Assembly: GCA_977006965.1 (NCBI GenBank)
Contig: OZ345367.1
Span: forward strand, 1,612,001 to 1,676,000
Reading direction: 5' to 3'
Source of the DNA: Phymatolithon calcareum
Taxonomy: Eukaryota; Rhodophyta; Florideophyceae; Hapalidiales
DNA: 64,000 nt
Shown: positions 34,443-45,600 of the stretch, one piece after another
Layout of the letters: the number at the start of each line of letters is the position of its first letter
Numbering within the stretch: the stretch's first letter is position 1
Notes under the pieces: model-generated
What the model saw: only the letters and a program-made list of their open reading frames with translations
Told to the model about the DNA's origin: nothing
Database searches by the model: none
Translations under genes and position numbers: made by a program

Positions 34443-35840
34443 CTATGCAATTCGAACAATGCCCATTTCTAAAAGGCCTTCGACTAACTCAACCCGCTCG
34501 TCTGTCTTCTCTAGCGGGATGTCCTCAACAAGCACATCACCCGGGTACGCGCTTAGAATGAAATCCACAGCACCTGCCTCCTCCGCCAAGCACGTGAACT
34601 CCGTCGCCTTGCGGTCCACCCCAGCCTTGCGCTCGTTTTGCAAACAATGTACCAACTTTGGTAGTCCATCATTCCCCATTACAACCCTCGCCACCGAATG
34701 CCCCGTCGCACGTACATAGCTCTTCAACCCAACCTTCTTCTTCCTCTCCCCATCCTCACCGCGCACAGTAAGCACGCTAGGGGGCGGCGGCAGTCGTTCG
34801 GCCATGAATCTCTCCATCATCATGTCCGCAGCCGCATCAATAGGATAGGCTGCGCCCACTCTTTTCAGCGCTCCACGCACGGCGCGATCGAACTGTTCCC
34901 TCCGCTTCTCATCCTCGTTCACGTGACTTTGTCCGACATATTCCCCAAACCGCAGCGGCAGTGTCCGTCGTAGAGCCACATCCGTCGCCGCCGCCGATTT
35001 GATCGCTGTTGTGACAGTGTGCAACAAAAAGTCTGTCCACGTCCAACTCTGACACGCCGACAATGTGACGTGCAATGAGGGTGCACTCCCCGAGGCACGA
35101 GCCTCATGTATGGCGCCGCGAGGCAGATACAACATATCTCCTGGTTCCAACACAGTGTCGATCACGAGTTTGCGCCCTCGCATGTCCTCCGCGGAAAAGT
35201 CAATCGATGACGCTCGTGGCAGCACGTCATGCCCTGACGATGCAGGCGCGTACACCTTCCAGTGTTTTCGACCGTCGACCTGACACACGAAAGCGTCGAT
35301 GTCGTCAAAGTGCGGCGCAAAGCCCTGTGTTGAGCCAGGTGTCAGGTAAGCGTTCACACCGACCGCGCATTGAAAGAAAGATTCGAGAAGAGCACACAGT
35401 GACCATAGCGAATCGCTGTGCTCCTGCGGGCGCAACAAACGCAACGAACAACCGGTTTTGTACTGTTCCCAAGCCTCTTGTTTGGCTTGCGTTCCATATT
35501 CTTTGTTGAGCGTGGAGCGACCTTTTGCTGAATTGTAAGAGGTCACGTCAAGGTCTTTGCTGTAATATAACTTGCCGCTATGTACAAGTTCTGAAAACTC
35601 TGCAATAGAGAAAAGGGATCCAAATTTTTTTGCGCCATGCTTCAGATGCAACGGTTTTCTTTCGAAGTACTGCGAGAAGAAATCTGGGATTGTGGTTGGG
35701 GATACAAGCCAGAGGAACGCTCGCTGGGCACGAATTGCAGAATTGAGTACCAATGGGCTTTCAAACGGACGAGACTTTTTCCGGGCATCTCCGTCGCGCT
35801 GGCGACGGGGTCGCTTTGAGGGCCTGTATGTGGAAACCAT
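34443..35840 (-). CDS. JmjC ribosomal oxygenase, NO66/MINA type
   Basis: NO66 and MINA hydroxylate histidines of large-subunit ribosomal proteins using Fe(II) and 2-oxoglutarate, mainly in the nucleolus. I prefer the ATG at 35840 (MVSTYRPSKRPRRQ, 465 residues), which opens with a basic nuclear-localisation-like stretch; ATG 35897 adds 19 residues. The cupin has the iron ligands His and Asp in GFAPHFDDIDAFVCQ, the strand QVDGRKHWKVYAP, and the distal His in LYLPRGAIHEA. VNAYLTPGSTQGF and the C-terminal winged-helix-like region are as in the family. Acidic loops and an MMMERFMAERLPPPP linker follow. It has one exon. Confidence 0.9.
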   Translation of the reverse strand: MVSTYRPSKRPRRQRDGDARKKSRPFESPLVLNSAIRAQRAFLWLVSPTTIPDFFSQYFERKPLHLKHGAKKFGSLFSIAEFSELVHSGKLYYSKDLDVTSYNSAKGRSTLNKEYGTQAKQEAWEQYKTGCSLRLLRPQEHSDSLWSLCALLESFFQCAVGVNAYLTPGSTQGFAPHFDDIDAFVCQVDGRKHWKVYAPASSGHDVLPRASSIDFSAEDMRGRKLVIDTVLEPGDMLYLPRGAIHEARASGSAPSLHVTLSACQSWTWTDFLLHTVTTAIKSAAATDVALRRTLPLRFGEYVGQSHVNEDEKRREQFDRAVRGALKRVGAAYPIDAAADMMMERFMAERLPPPPSVLTVRGEDGERKKKVGLKSYVRATGHSVARVVMGNDGLPKLVHCLQNERKAGVDRKATEFTCLAEEAGAVDFILSAYPGDVLVEDIPLEKTDERVELVEGLLEMGIVRIA

Positions 35841-35897
35841 GATAGTGGACGCGATACAGGAAAGGAATTTACTTCCCCAGAATGCTGCGCACTGCAC

Positions 35898-36767
35898 CCG
35901 CCGTTGTCGTCCAACATTGATCGATCAATGATCCATAGAAAATAATTTGGCAATCTTAATTAGCTTAGAAATTTTGTAATTAAAAGAGTAATTACAATTT
36001 GTTCTGAAACTATCTCGATCTCCAGAATGTCAAAACTGCCCAGTTGGACCCATCCAGCCAGTTTTCGCCACAAATATCTCCGGGTCCTCGGCGTTGAGCC
36101 CTGGGCACTTAAGTGTTGAATCCCCGAGAATTTCTTTTTCGCAGGTCATCGTCGCCTTTGAATTGAGGAGAAAGCGCAGCGACCATGTCAATGCGTAATC
36201 TCTATCATGATGTCGATCTCGTATTGCGCAACATCGACAACGAGTTCGATGAATATTCCCGTTCCGATCTCGCTCACAGCGCAGATTTTTTCTCGTTCTT
36301 GGCAGTGACTCTGGCACTTAAAGGAGTAGCGTAATCATTGTAGGTTCGACACGGAGAAGCAATTTACTGCGGTTCCCGGCTATTTTTAATCCAGTCGAAA
36401 TTTTGAGAAAGTAGCTGCTACTCTGCAATTACATCTATTTCCGAATTGCGTGTCTGGAATATTCCACTGGAATCTCATCTACGAGGGGTAGGCAGGCTAC
36501 ATCGGCGGACAAAAACTTGCCCTTCGCGAAATCCTGGCGAAGCTGAGTACCTCGTCTATCTCTGAAGCCGCACCGTTGTGCCTTTGGTTGATATCCAAGG
36601 GGCACAATGGTTTTGGAAATTATTGCGGCTGCGTACATCATCGTTTGGTTTTTCATGTCAACCATGCTGCTCGAGCTAATTCATACCTGGGATAACCAAC
36701 AAGTGACACTGAGATGACCACGAGATGACCATGAGCGGCATTGGTTCGACGAGCGCAAAGAGATATT
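35898..36767. other. Intergenic, nothing convincing
   Basis: Short open frames occur on both strands, for example 76 codons on the minus strand at 36435-36665, but none resembles a known protein. Confidence 0.4.
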
Positions 36768-37532
36768 CTAGTTAAGCCATGACAGCCAAGGCGGTGGAGT
36801 GCGAGGAATGTTAACAAGGTCTGTGTCAAACAACTCAATAAACTGCTCATTAGCCAAGCGTCCCTTCGCCGTCGCGTATCTCTGATATTCTTCGAAAATG
36901 CTTGAAAGATACCACCTCTGCAGCTTTCGCACGCACCCAATAACAGTTCCCGTTTTGTGGCGTCCGCCCGTGCACATGATATGGATAGGGTACTTGGTAA
37001 TGTCGAGCAGTTCTCGCATCGCCTGTAGAACGACGTCCTCTGAAATGGGGCGCCATTGTGCCAGCACTTCATCCTCTTCTGGAGCGAGAACAATTATGTC
37101 AATACCTTGGTCATCCACAAAGCTACACAGCGGAGGGGGAATATCCTCCGTGGACAGGTACACGATAGTGCGGAGCTGGAGACGTTCCAGGAATGGGAAG
37201 TTGAGCTCGTTCGGCATACCGCTCCGAGTCACATCTTTCTCAACGATCCCGAAGTTCAGCGGCGGGATGAGGGTACCGCCCACGATGACCTCGCACCACT
37301 CATCTTCGCTGCTTTCGTCCAATAGTTGATACCTGCTCTTACTTGACGTCTCCTTGGCAGCGACATCACGTCTTGAGTTCAGTTCGTTGGCTCCCATTTT
37401 CGGCAACTTTGTGAGGAACGTGGCCGACGCGAAATGCAGAATGCGCAAGCCTTGAGGAACCTGGAGAAACTTGTGGAGCAATGATTGGAACATTGGTTCG
37501 ACAATATTGTTACCAAAATCCAGTGGAGTCAT
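36768..37532 (-). CDS. Atypical (PFA-DSP/Siw14-like) dual-specificity phosphatase with an altered active site
   Basis: The family dephosphorylates inositol pyrophosphates (Siw14) or phosphoproteins. Residues about 90-235 follow it closely: NFGIVEKDVTRSGMPNELNF, TIVYLSTEDIPPP, ISEDVVLQAMRELLD, and then C187 in IMCTGGRHKTG and VRKLQRWYLSSIFEEYQRY, ending with NEQFIELFDTDLV. The Cys is kept, but the CX5R signature reads C-T-G-G-R-H-K, so the phosphate-binding Arg is Lys 193. This would be expected to weaken or abolish catalysis, making it either an impaired enzyme or a phosphate-binding pseudoenzyme. The N-terminal 85 residues are unrelated and acidic near the end; ATG 37397 (MGANELN) is an alternative start. 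It has one exon. Confidence 0.85.
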   Translation of the reverse strand: MTPLDFGNNIVEPMFQSLLHKFLQVPQGLRILHFASATFLTKLPKMGANELNSRRDVAAKETSSKSRYQLLDESSEDEWCEVIVGGTLIPPLNFGIVEKDVTRSGMPNELNFPFLERLQLRTIVYLSTEDIPPPLCSFVDDQGIDIIVLAPEEDEVLAQWRPISEDVVLQAMRELLDITKYPIHIMCTGGRHKTGTVIGCVRKLQRWYLSSIFEEYQRYATAKGRLANEQFIELFDTDLVNIPRTPPPWLSWLN

Positions 37533-38250
37533 GGGAACAGTGTTTACATTACAATTCTGTGAAGAGCAACAGAGACTACACGGTTGGACGGAATTACTCC
37601 CATGTTAGTTTGCAGTTACGACCAGTACTTCCCATATTTACCAATGAGTAATTCTGTCCTCATCGAACAGACTGGCAAATTTGGTAAAGATGTTATCGAA
37701 GATGTCATAAACGGACTCTCGAAGGACAGACTCTCAAAAGAAGACAGCGCCTAGACTAAGCGAGCACTGGACGAGCTCCTGGCTATATTCCAGACTGTCG
37801 ACAATCCTCATCTTTACACAGTAGGGTAATCACCCCTTGCAAATCGGCCCCCCGCGCGTGACACATGAACGTGGACTAATTTCCCCCCTAGAGAACCCTC
37901 ACGGAACCAGAGGTGGTTTTTTATAGACTACCGAACCGTGGAACACCTTCCGTAAGAAGCTCTTCACCGGACAGAATCAAGCCAAATTTTCTTGGCACCC
38001 GAAAAGTTGCTCAGAGCATCAGAGATGAGTACGTAACTTTTAAAAAAATTAAAATCTACTTTTCTTCTTCTCCCACATTTAGAACAGCTATGAGAGAGAG
38101 CGCTGGACTCTGAAGTTAAATTTCAGAAATTTAGGTTTACTCGAGTTCTCGCCAGCAGGCGGTCAGACCACTTTCGTCTTGGAAACAATGCGTTCTATTC
38201 GGGCGATAAGGCGAACACCTATACAACGGAAGTTTACTGAGTTATCATTT
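37533..38250. other. Intergenic, nothing convincing
   Basis: It separates the start of the phosphatase gene from the stop of the first STAND gene, both on the minus strand. No gene is recognised. Confidence 0.4.
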
Positions 38251-41200
38251 CTACATCTCAAGTGTAAACCAATGCACTGCACCAGAACTGCCTCCTACTA
38301 CAAGAGACTGCTCACCCTGGGTGCTTTGATGAACTATCCAACTCATGGCACTATCGCTTAGAGATCCAAGAACGAATTTGCCCTTAGCACCATTCACAAC
38401 TATTTGTGGACCATTGCCAACTGACAGACTCCATTCGCCACAAGCCGACTGTAAAATTTCCACTTTCTGTTCAGAACTGTCTTTCCGGCTCTTGTAGTGC
38501 TGTTCAAGGGTGCGCAGAATCGTTTTCGGAGCTGGGACTATTTGAGTCCGATTAATTGTATCCCAGACCTCTACCCAATCCTTCTTGTCGTCCCTATCGC
38601 CGAGATACGAAGGGGTCGCGATATATGTCCCGTGTCTGCTCATCCAGGGAGCTGGGATTCCAACCGAATATCCCATTTCAATTTTCCCCGTTTCGATTTG
38701 TGAGTCAACATCCCAGACACGAATTTGCGTCCATAGTGTGACTGAACCATCACACCCAAATGCAGCGGCAAGCTTCTTCCCGTTCCCGCTCATTACCAGG
38801 AAAACTGGATAGCCATTGATAGAAGGAACAGAAAAAGTTTTCCCCTTTGACCGGCCTGTGGTTGCATCCCATATCCTCAGAGTTCCGTCCCGAGAAGCAG
38901 ACGCAATCATCCTAGTTTCAGGACAGTATGCCAAGTGCGATACTTCGGCACAATGTGCGCCCACTCGATCGCACTCGCCTGCGTCTGCAGAAACATCAAA
39001 CAGGCATATATTACCGCCTGCTCTCAGTATCATTCGACTTCCATCCCCGTTCAGAGCAACCATACCACCCGAAGGAGTACTCATACGAAACGGCGCCCCA
39101 ATCTGTCCTAGTGTTGACATATCCCAAACTCGAGCGGTTCCGTCGAAAAAACATGCGGCTACTCGACCTCCATTCCTGCTCATCGATACGCCAGCTACCC
39201 CATGGGAGTACTCAAAGAGAGTATGGCCCATCTGTTCCTGCTTATCCAGATTCCACAATATCACGCATCCATCATCACTTCCAGACACCACGTGCTGTCC
39301 ACTCTTTCCCATTGAAACACTCTTGACTTGGCTTTTATGCCGATGAAGTACGCAAACTGGTGTCATTTTGGCTCCTTCCCAAACCGTCATTGCATTGCCG
39401 GACGAGGACACTGCCCGTTCCCCCTTCCCACTAATTGAAACAGCGGGAGCAGGATCACTGCAATTTCTGCGACACTTCAGAATAGCCTTGTCGTCTTCGA
39501 AATGCCAGAGTGCAACAGACCCGTCTTCTGAGCCAGATATCAAAACACGTCCATCGGCACTGATGGCTACGCTCCTTACCTCAGCATACCCTTTGAGTGT
39601 CTCGCCGATTTGAGTATTAGTCTCGAGATTCCACCGAAAGATATTGCCCTCCAATGATCCTACAGCAATCCCAATATCTTCTGGGCAGCACAATTTGCTG
39701 AACCCAAGAGACCTTGCGCGAAATGATTCTTCCCGCCGAACCAAGTTGAATGCGACTAGAGCAGACGAATCGCAATAAAGTATGCGCTTTTCGTCCGGTG
39801 CCCAAGCCACTGCCTCGAAATGCTGAGTGCGCAATTCCATCACCATTCGTTCAGATGCTTCTGTAGTTTTGCCGTGCCAGGGCCGAAGCCACGGCCTTTC
39901 GTGCCACTTCTCAATGCTGTTCAAGAACTTTCTTATAATGTCCGAACTGTCGCTGTGATGGATTAGACGACCGTAAAGTTGAAACCCTAACTCTCGAGGA
40001 TTCCTGTGTATCAACCCCCATGACACACGCAAAGCATTTCGAAGGATCCGAATCTGCCCAGAGAACTCCTGTGCTTGATTTTTCCTCCCCACGACACCTT
40101 CCCCATTTTCAAGAGCAACCTCGAGCATATCGAAATCATTCTCCAGTTCCGGCAGCCCGCCATTCTTGAAACGGAATTTCGTCCACCTCATATCTGTCAC
40201 GAGAGCACAAAGCTCCTTCACCAATCCGCCGTTTACTAAGTGCCAAGCAAGGTTTTTGCGAATGTAGTCGTCGCTTTCCACATCCCACCATGGGCGCGCA
40301 GATTGGATGGAAACATCAAAAGTATTCAGCCGAAGGTCATCTGCTCGATTCAATTCGGAAGCAAATCCTTGGTAGCTGTTTAAAAGTTTCTGGTGCCACT
40401 CCTGTTCCCTTCCCGATCGTTGAGCCATGTTCTTGGTGTAGACAAGAACAAGATCATGAACTGATATCGAAACTTCGGAAACGTCGGACGGCACGGCCAT
40501 TTCGTCCATGTGTTGTGTTATTATGCTGAGATTGGCAAGCCAATCCGTAAGGAGAACGGAATCGTCCCGAGAGAGATCCCACAATCGCTGCAGAATAGTA
40601 ATCGGCAACTGCGCCTGGTTCTTCATCACACAAATTGCCTCGAACAGATGCGGGATCGTTTTCCCGTCCGAAACTGCGATCGATGAAGGATTATTCAGTC
40701 GGTCCTTTTCTAGAAAGTCAAGACTCGCACTGATTGCGGCGTTGACGCTGGAGTACGCACCGGCGCGAGCGTCTCCCATCCCTTTTTCCAAACGTGCCAA
40801 GCAAAGTCTTAATGCACAAATTAGACCCTTGGAAGAACGCTCTCGATATCTTCCGAACAACTTTCCAGCCACGGCCAAAGCGATAGGCAGCCCACCGCAG
40901 AGCAATAGTATTTTTTGAGAAAGACTCTCTGCTTCATCGCCATATTCTTGCAAGGCACTTAGCGTTAAACCTGCGTGGCGTAAAAGCATGCAAAGTGAGA
41001 GCTCACTTTGGACATTCTTCGGCTGAAAAATCACTTGTTGGCTAGAAAGATCCGCTATGGTACGGTCTCGCGTAGAAATGACCACTTTGCTTCTCAAACT
41101 CGTGTCGAGCAAGTGTCTAATGTCCGGCAAAAATCCATGAGCGCGCCCATCTGATCGCCAAAGGTCGTCGCATAAGAATAAACAGGTTCTGCCTGAGAAC

Positions 41201-42108
41201 CATACAGCTGCCTTATGGATAGCATCATCCAATTTCGAACAGGACTCAACAGCTTTGGCACTATGGACTCCGCCAGAGTCTCGAACAAACCGAGCCATAC
41301 CCGCAATGACTTCAGAAGCTACAGCTTGTAGCCCAAAAGAGAGGAAATGCACGCCGTCCGAAAAATGGGCACGAATATCATGGTCGTGTCCCAGTCCAAT
41401 CAAGGCGACAGTCTTTCCGACGCCGGCCATGCCGACAGCTCCCCGAAGAGGGACAGAGTGCCTTTCTCCTCCTCCCAGTGCGGCGGCAACTTGTTCTACT
41501 CCTGAGTTGTCATTCAGCAACAAGTGTTTGAGCTGCCCTTCCGGAGTTTTCACTGAAGAAAAATCAAGCACCTCGAGACCTGGCAGACGCGGAACATGGA
41601 ACATGGGCACAAAGGATTCAACCAGCGCTCCAGTCAAAAGATTTGCCGCTTGGTAGGCTTGTCCAAGCAAACCGTTCAGCTGCTGACAGAAGCTTTCGAT
41701 TTTTACCGAGTCGCCATCAAGTCGTTCAAGTGCTTCCATTACTCTGTTGGCTCTTGTCGCCCGTCTTGCCTTCAAAAACGTCCGGTTGCAACACCCGACG
41801 CTGGAATCGATTGAGAACTGCATGCTTAGCAGATCTTCGACTTGCTCCTTGCAGGAGCTCGCAAGTTTACTAATACAAGAAATGGTGTTCTTGCAGATGT
41901 CTTCGTTTTCTTCGGGGAAACCTCGTGGCCATCCTCGGTCGAGCATGCCCTGCAAGGTGGAAAGTGAAGCATCGCATAATTGAAACCTGTCACGAATCTC
42001 ATCGAGCTTCCCAGGAGCATCCCTGTAATTCTTCAACCGCTTCTTGAGGTCGCGTATCGAACTCTCCAGAGGCCCTAGCACGCCAATAGCAAAGCCAATG
42101 GCTTCCAT
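38251..42108 (-). CDS. STAND NTPase 1: HeLo-like N-terminus, NB-ARC, WD40
   Basis: The 1285-residue single-exon protein has the plan of APAF-1/NLR-type sensors, which release an N-terminal effector after nucleotide exchange. Residues 1-165 are helical, starting MEAIGFAIGVLGPLESS and continuing with LKKRLKNYRDAPGKLDEI, much like the HeLo-like/SesA N-termini of fungal STAND proteins. NB-ARC spans about 195-560: P-loop GMAGVGKT at 226-233, Walker B CLFLCDDLW, sensor VVISTRDR, GLPL-type GGLPIALAV, and a VHDL in the MHD position. A helical linker (RPWWDVESDDYIRKNLAWHL) precedes roughly a dozen WD40 repeats from about residue 760 to the end, one with IWDATTG and others with LWNLDK or VWDMST. The neighbour 42659-46621 is a diverged paralogue on the same strand. 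Ligand and output are unknown. Confidence 0.88.
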   Translation of the reverse strand: MEAIGFAIGVLGPLESSIRDLKKRLKNYRDAPGKLDEIRDRFQLCDASLSTLQGMLDRGWPRGFPEENEDICKNTISCISKLASSCKEQVEDLLSMQFSIDSSVGCCNRTFLKARRATRANRVMEALERLDGDSVKIESFCQQLNGLLGQAYQAANLLTGALVESFVPMFHVPRLPGLEVLDFSSVKTPEGQLKHLLLNDNSGVEQVAAALGGGERHSVPLRGAVGMAGVGKTVALIGLGHDHDIRAHFSDGVHFLSFGLQAVASEVIAGMARFVRDSGGVHSAKAVESCSKLDDAIHKAAVWFSGRTCLFLCDDLWRSDGRAHGFLPDIRHLLDTSLRSKVVISTRDRTIADLSSQQVIFQPKNVQSELSLCMLLRHAGLTLSALQEYGDEAESLSQKILLLCGGLPIALAVAGKLFGRYRERSSKGLICALRLCLARLEKGMGDARAGAYSSVNAAISASLDFLEKDRLNNPSSIAVSDGKTIPHLFEAICVMKNQAQLPITILQRLWDLSRDDSVLLTDWLANLSIITQHMDEMAVPSDVSEVSISVHDLVLVYTKNMAQRSGREQEWHQKLLNSYQGFASELNRADDLRLNTFDVSIQSARPWWDVESDDYIRKNLAWHLVNGGLVKELCALVTDMRWTKFRFKNGGLPELENDFDMLEVALENGEGVVGRKNQAQEFSGQIRILRNALRVSWGLIHRNPRELGFQLYGRLIHHSDSSDIIRKFLNSIEKWHERPWLRPWHGKTTEASERMVMELRTQHFEAVAWAPDEKRILYCDSSALVAFNLVRREESFRARSLGFSKLCCPEDIGIAVGSLEGNIFRWNLETNTQIGETLKGYAEVRSVAISADGRVLISGSEDGSVALWHFEDDKAILKCRRNCSDPAPAVSISGKGERAVSSSGNAMTVWEGAKMTPVCVLHRHKSQVKSVSMGKSGQHVVSGSDDGCVILWNLDKQEQMGHTLFEYSHGVAGVSMSRNGGRVAACFFDGTARVWDMSTLGQIGAPFRMSTPSGGMVALNGDGSRMILRAGGNICLFDVSADAGECDRVGAHCAEVSHLAYCPETRMIASASRDGTLRIWDATTGRSKGKTFSVPSINGYPVFLVMSGNGKKLAAAFGCDGSVTLWTQIRVWDVDSQIETGKIEMGYSVGIPAPWMSRHGTYIATPSYLGDRDDKKDWVEVWDTINRTQIVPAPKTILRTLEQHYKSRKDSSEQKVEILQSACGEWSLSVGNGPQIVVNGAKGKFVLGSLSDSAMSWIVHQSTQGEQSLVVGGSSGAVHWFTLEM

Positions 42109-42658
42109 GGTTCACGCTTTCAGCAGCGGAAAGAAGTCGCACGATTTCCGTGTGACGTAAACTACTTGTCGGCGACAACATGACATAGCCAAGGACAATC
42201 TGCGAACCGTACTTGTGATATCACAAGCATTGGTCAGCCTCATGCATATGATAGGAAGTATCTTGTGCAGGGGAGGCACCAGTTTGATTGCAATTGCAAT
42301 TAAAATTGCAAATTATGAATTGATTGCAGTGGCAATAATGCCACTGCAATCCTTAGACAAGACGAGAAGGTACAAAACTACTCGACTTCGATGCCTAGAC
42401 GCTAGAGTGATTTTCACCAGAGCTCCACTGCGGAAAAAATCAATTTTGGGTGCATACTTGGAACCAGTGCAGTGATCGAACATGTTGCCCTCCGGCGCTT
42501 ACTAGGGTCGATGACGATGAACCAAGACACCGAATATGAATGCAAAAGAATAACTCGAGCCCTCACAGCGAGAGAACTGTGAATTAATGAGATCTTAGGA
42601 GACTAGGGCGCGTTAAATATGGGTACAAGCTGTTTTTATTATTAAAAAATAGAAATCC
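42109..42658. other. Spacer between the two STAND genes, with a hairpin
   Basis: No gene is seen. A perfect 13-bp-stem hairpin, GATTGCAGTGGCA ... TGCCACTGCAATC, lies at 42322-42351, preceded by short ATTGCAATT repeats. It is upstream of STAND gene 1 and downstream of gene 2. Confidence 0.6.
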
Positions 42659-45600
42659 TTATAACCCTTTTACCTTAAATATAAATACTGCTCCATTGAT
42701 TAATCCTGCAACAAACACTTCTCTTGTATCATTGATCATCCAAGAGCTAACATAAGACGGCAGAGTCCCGAGCAGTGTGTCTTCAGTTGGTACATTCGAG
42801 TACACAAAATTATTGCGGCAGTACAGTTCAGCCGTATATGGCGGGAAAGAATCGGGCCAAATATATGGTGTCTGCTGTCCACAGCTTCGAATAGTCTTCT
42901 CCGCTTCCTCGTCTGTCATATCCAATCTCATCCTGCCAGGTCGTTCTGTTGATTTCCAAACGATAGTTTGCGTGTGACGATTCCAAATAATGACTGCGCC
43001 ATCGTAGGCTCGGGACACAACGTGGGACCCGTCGCCGCTCTCAGATACAGCACCCACAGGTCCTGCGTGCCCCTGTAGAGCATCTGCAAGCAGAATCCCA
43101 GATCTGGCGTCCCATATGCGAACAGTTTTATCGAAGGATGCCCAGAGAATCCGATCACCGTCCGAGCTGACCGAAACACAATGCGACGATCCTCTATCGC
43201 TTGCCAGGAGATCCCCAGCTTGATTTGACGACTCTGTGTCCCATAGACGAACAGTACTGTCCAGTGAACTGGAGACAACTTGTCGCCCGTCATGGCTGAG
43301 CGATGCGCAACACACTGGACCAGTGTGCCTTTGCATTGAACAACCAATTTGATTGCCGGTACTCGAGTCCCATAAACGCACTGATCCATCCAACGACCCA
43401 GACGCAACTCGAATCCCGTCACGGGTTATCGCAACGGCCGATATAGCTCCAGACCGTCCATATTTCTGTTCGTTTGCTTCCGCTTCAAAACGCATATCCC
43501 AAATGCGAATGCCCTGATCGAGGGACCCGGAAATTATTTTTTTACCGTCAGGAGCAAACGCAACAGTTGTCACCCAGCTTTCAATATCTTTGGATAGCCA
43601 GGTACTTCTTCCAGTCCGGACGTCCCACAAGCGTACAGTGCAATCACGCGACCCAGAAGCAATGTGTTCCCCTAATGGACTGAACGCGACAGAAGACACC
43701 CCGCGTGTGTGTCCTCGAAAGGGTTCACCGACACTTGTCCTTTTTACAGGGTTCCATATTCGAATTGTTCCATCCAGTGACCCCGTCGCCAACAACTGGT
43801 CCCTCGCACTGAATGCGACAGACAATATCTTGCATTTGCGCCCGTCGGTATATTCGAAGAAAGTGTGACCGGTGCAACTGTCCAGAACTTTGAGCGTTCC
43901 ATCATCCAATCCGATTGCAACGTATTGATCATCATAAGAAGCAGCCAAACACCAAACACTGCTGTCCTGTAAAAATTCTTCAATTTGTGTTCCTGTGTTT
44001 GCGTCCCAGATCCTCACTGTGCAATCACGAGAACACGAGAATATTTTAGTGCCCTTGCTGCAAACAGCGACACCAATTACCTCGTCGGTGTGCCCTTTGA
44101 GAGTAAGAGCTGGCTTATTGGACTTTTTCCATTCCCAGACAGCGACCAATCGATCTCTCGACCCTGAAACCACTTTCGTTGACCCAACAGCATGAGATAC
44201 ACAGATTACATTTTTGGAGTGGCCTTTCAAACGAATCAGAATATCACCGGTCAAAGAATCTGCTACAAGAACATCCTTCCCTGCTCCTGCTGCAATAAAA
44301 CGTCCACAAGGAGAGCAATCAACTGCTAGGCAATAAGGCCCCACTGGAATTGCTTCCGCACTGCGCAGTTGAGGGAAGCACGAGCTCACAGGCAAAATGT
44401 AAGGCACTGGTGTGTGTTTTTCGACACTCCTCAAGAACGAGTCCACAATTGCGCTCTGTGTTCTCACATTCAACAGGCGTCCACAAACTTGCATCAGAAA
44501 CGATCGCTTTCCTTCCGATCCTCTTCCCCACGACAATTGTATCGCTCTCCAAATCAAGTCAAATTCCCGACTGACTCTAAGTGGAAAAACACCTCCATCA
44601 AGATTCATCAAATACTCAAAGTCCAATCTGAGTGAAAAGATTCCACCGATGTCAAATCGAGTATGCGTCCATCGCGCATCCAAAAGAAGAGCGGCAAGTT
44701 CTATACCCAAATTTGAAGACACCAAGTGTCTGGCAAGATTCACATGAATGTACCCGTCGTTGGGGACGGCCCACCACGGCCTCGGTGTGTGGGCCAGCAG
44801 TGCATGCTCAAAGGAATCGCCATTCTCATCGGACAATGAACCCTTAAACGTGCTTGGCAGTTGTTCCATATATCCGCTGAGAATCCGCGTATGCCATAAC
44901 GAGCTTGTCTGCTCCACATCGGCCTGTCGCTCACAAAAGCATAGCTGTAAATCATGAAGCATGAGCCTGCGTCTTTCTTCCAAACTTTGTCCAAGTCCAT
45001 CAAAAGTGAACGTGCAGAGACTCATCTCGTTGAGGAGGAGTGCAATTCCCAATGCAAAATCTTTGTCGACCTGCCACAGACGACCCAGAACGGAAATTGG
45101 GATCTGGGCCTGCGGCATCAGCACACAAAAGCTAGTGTATAGATCAGCGATCGTGGACTCAAGGTCTACACCATTTCTTGACTTCAGTTGCACGAATTCA
45201 GTTTCTAGGATTGTCAGACTGATGATGATTCCGATGTAAATGCGGTCTTGCACTTCGCCAAGTTCAGTTCTCTGTCTCCCCAGCTGCACAGCGTACGCGT
45301 CACATGCACCTTCAAAATTCCCTTGTTCTTTTGCAAGTAACGCCACTGTTCTTCCACACACTGCTAATGCGATCGGCAACCCTGCACAAAACCTAAGGAT
45401 CGTCGCGATACTCTCTCTCAGGTCAACGGTCTGTTCTTGAAGCGCATTTATCGTCTCATATCGTGCCGCATGTCTCATGAATATTCTCTCGGACAAGGGC
45501 CCGAGTGGTGCTTTCGGCGCAAAGTTCACAATGACCCCGGCGGCGTGTGCAATGGTTGCACTTCGTGTGGTTATTACCATGCGGCTTTCAGAGCAGCTTC

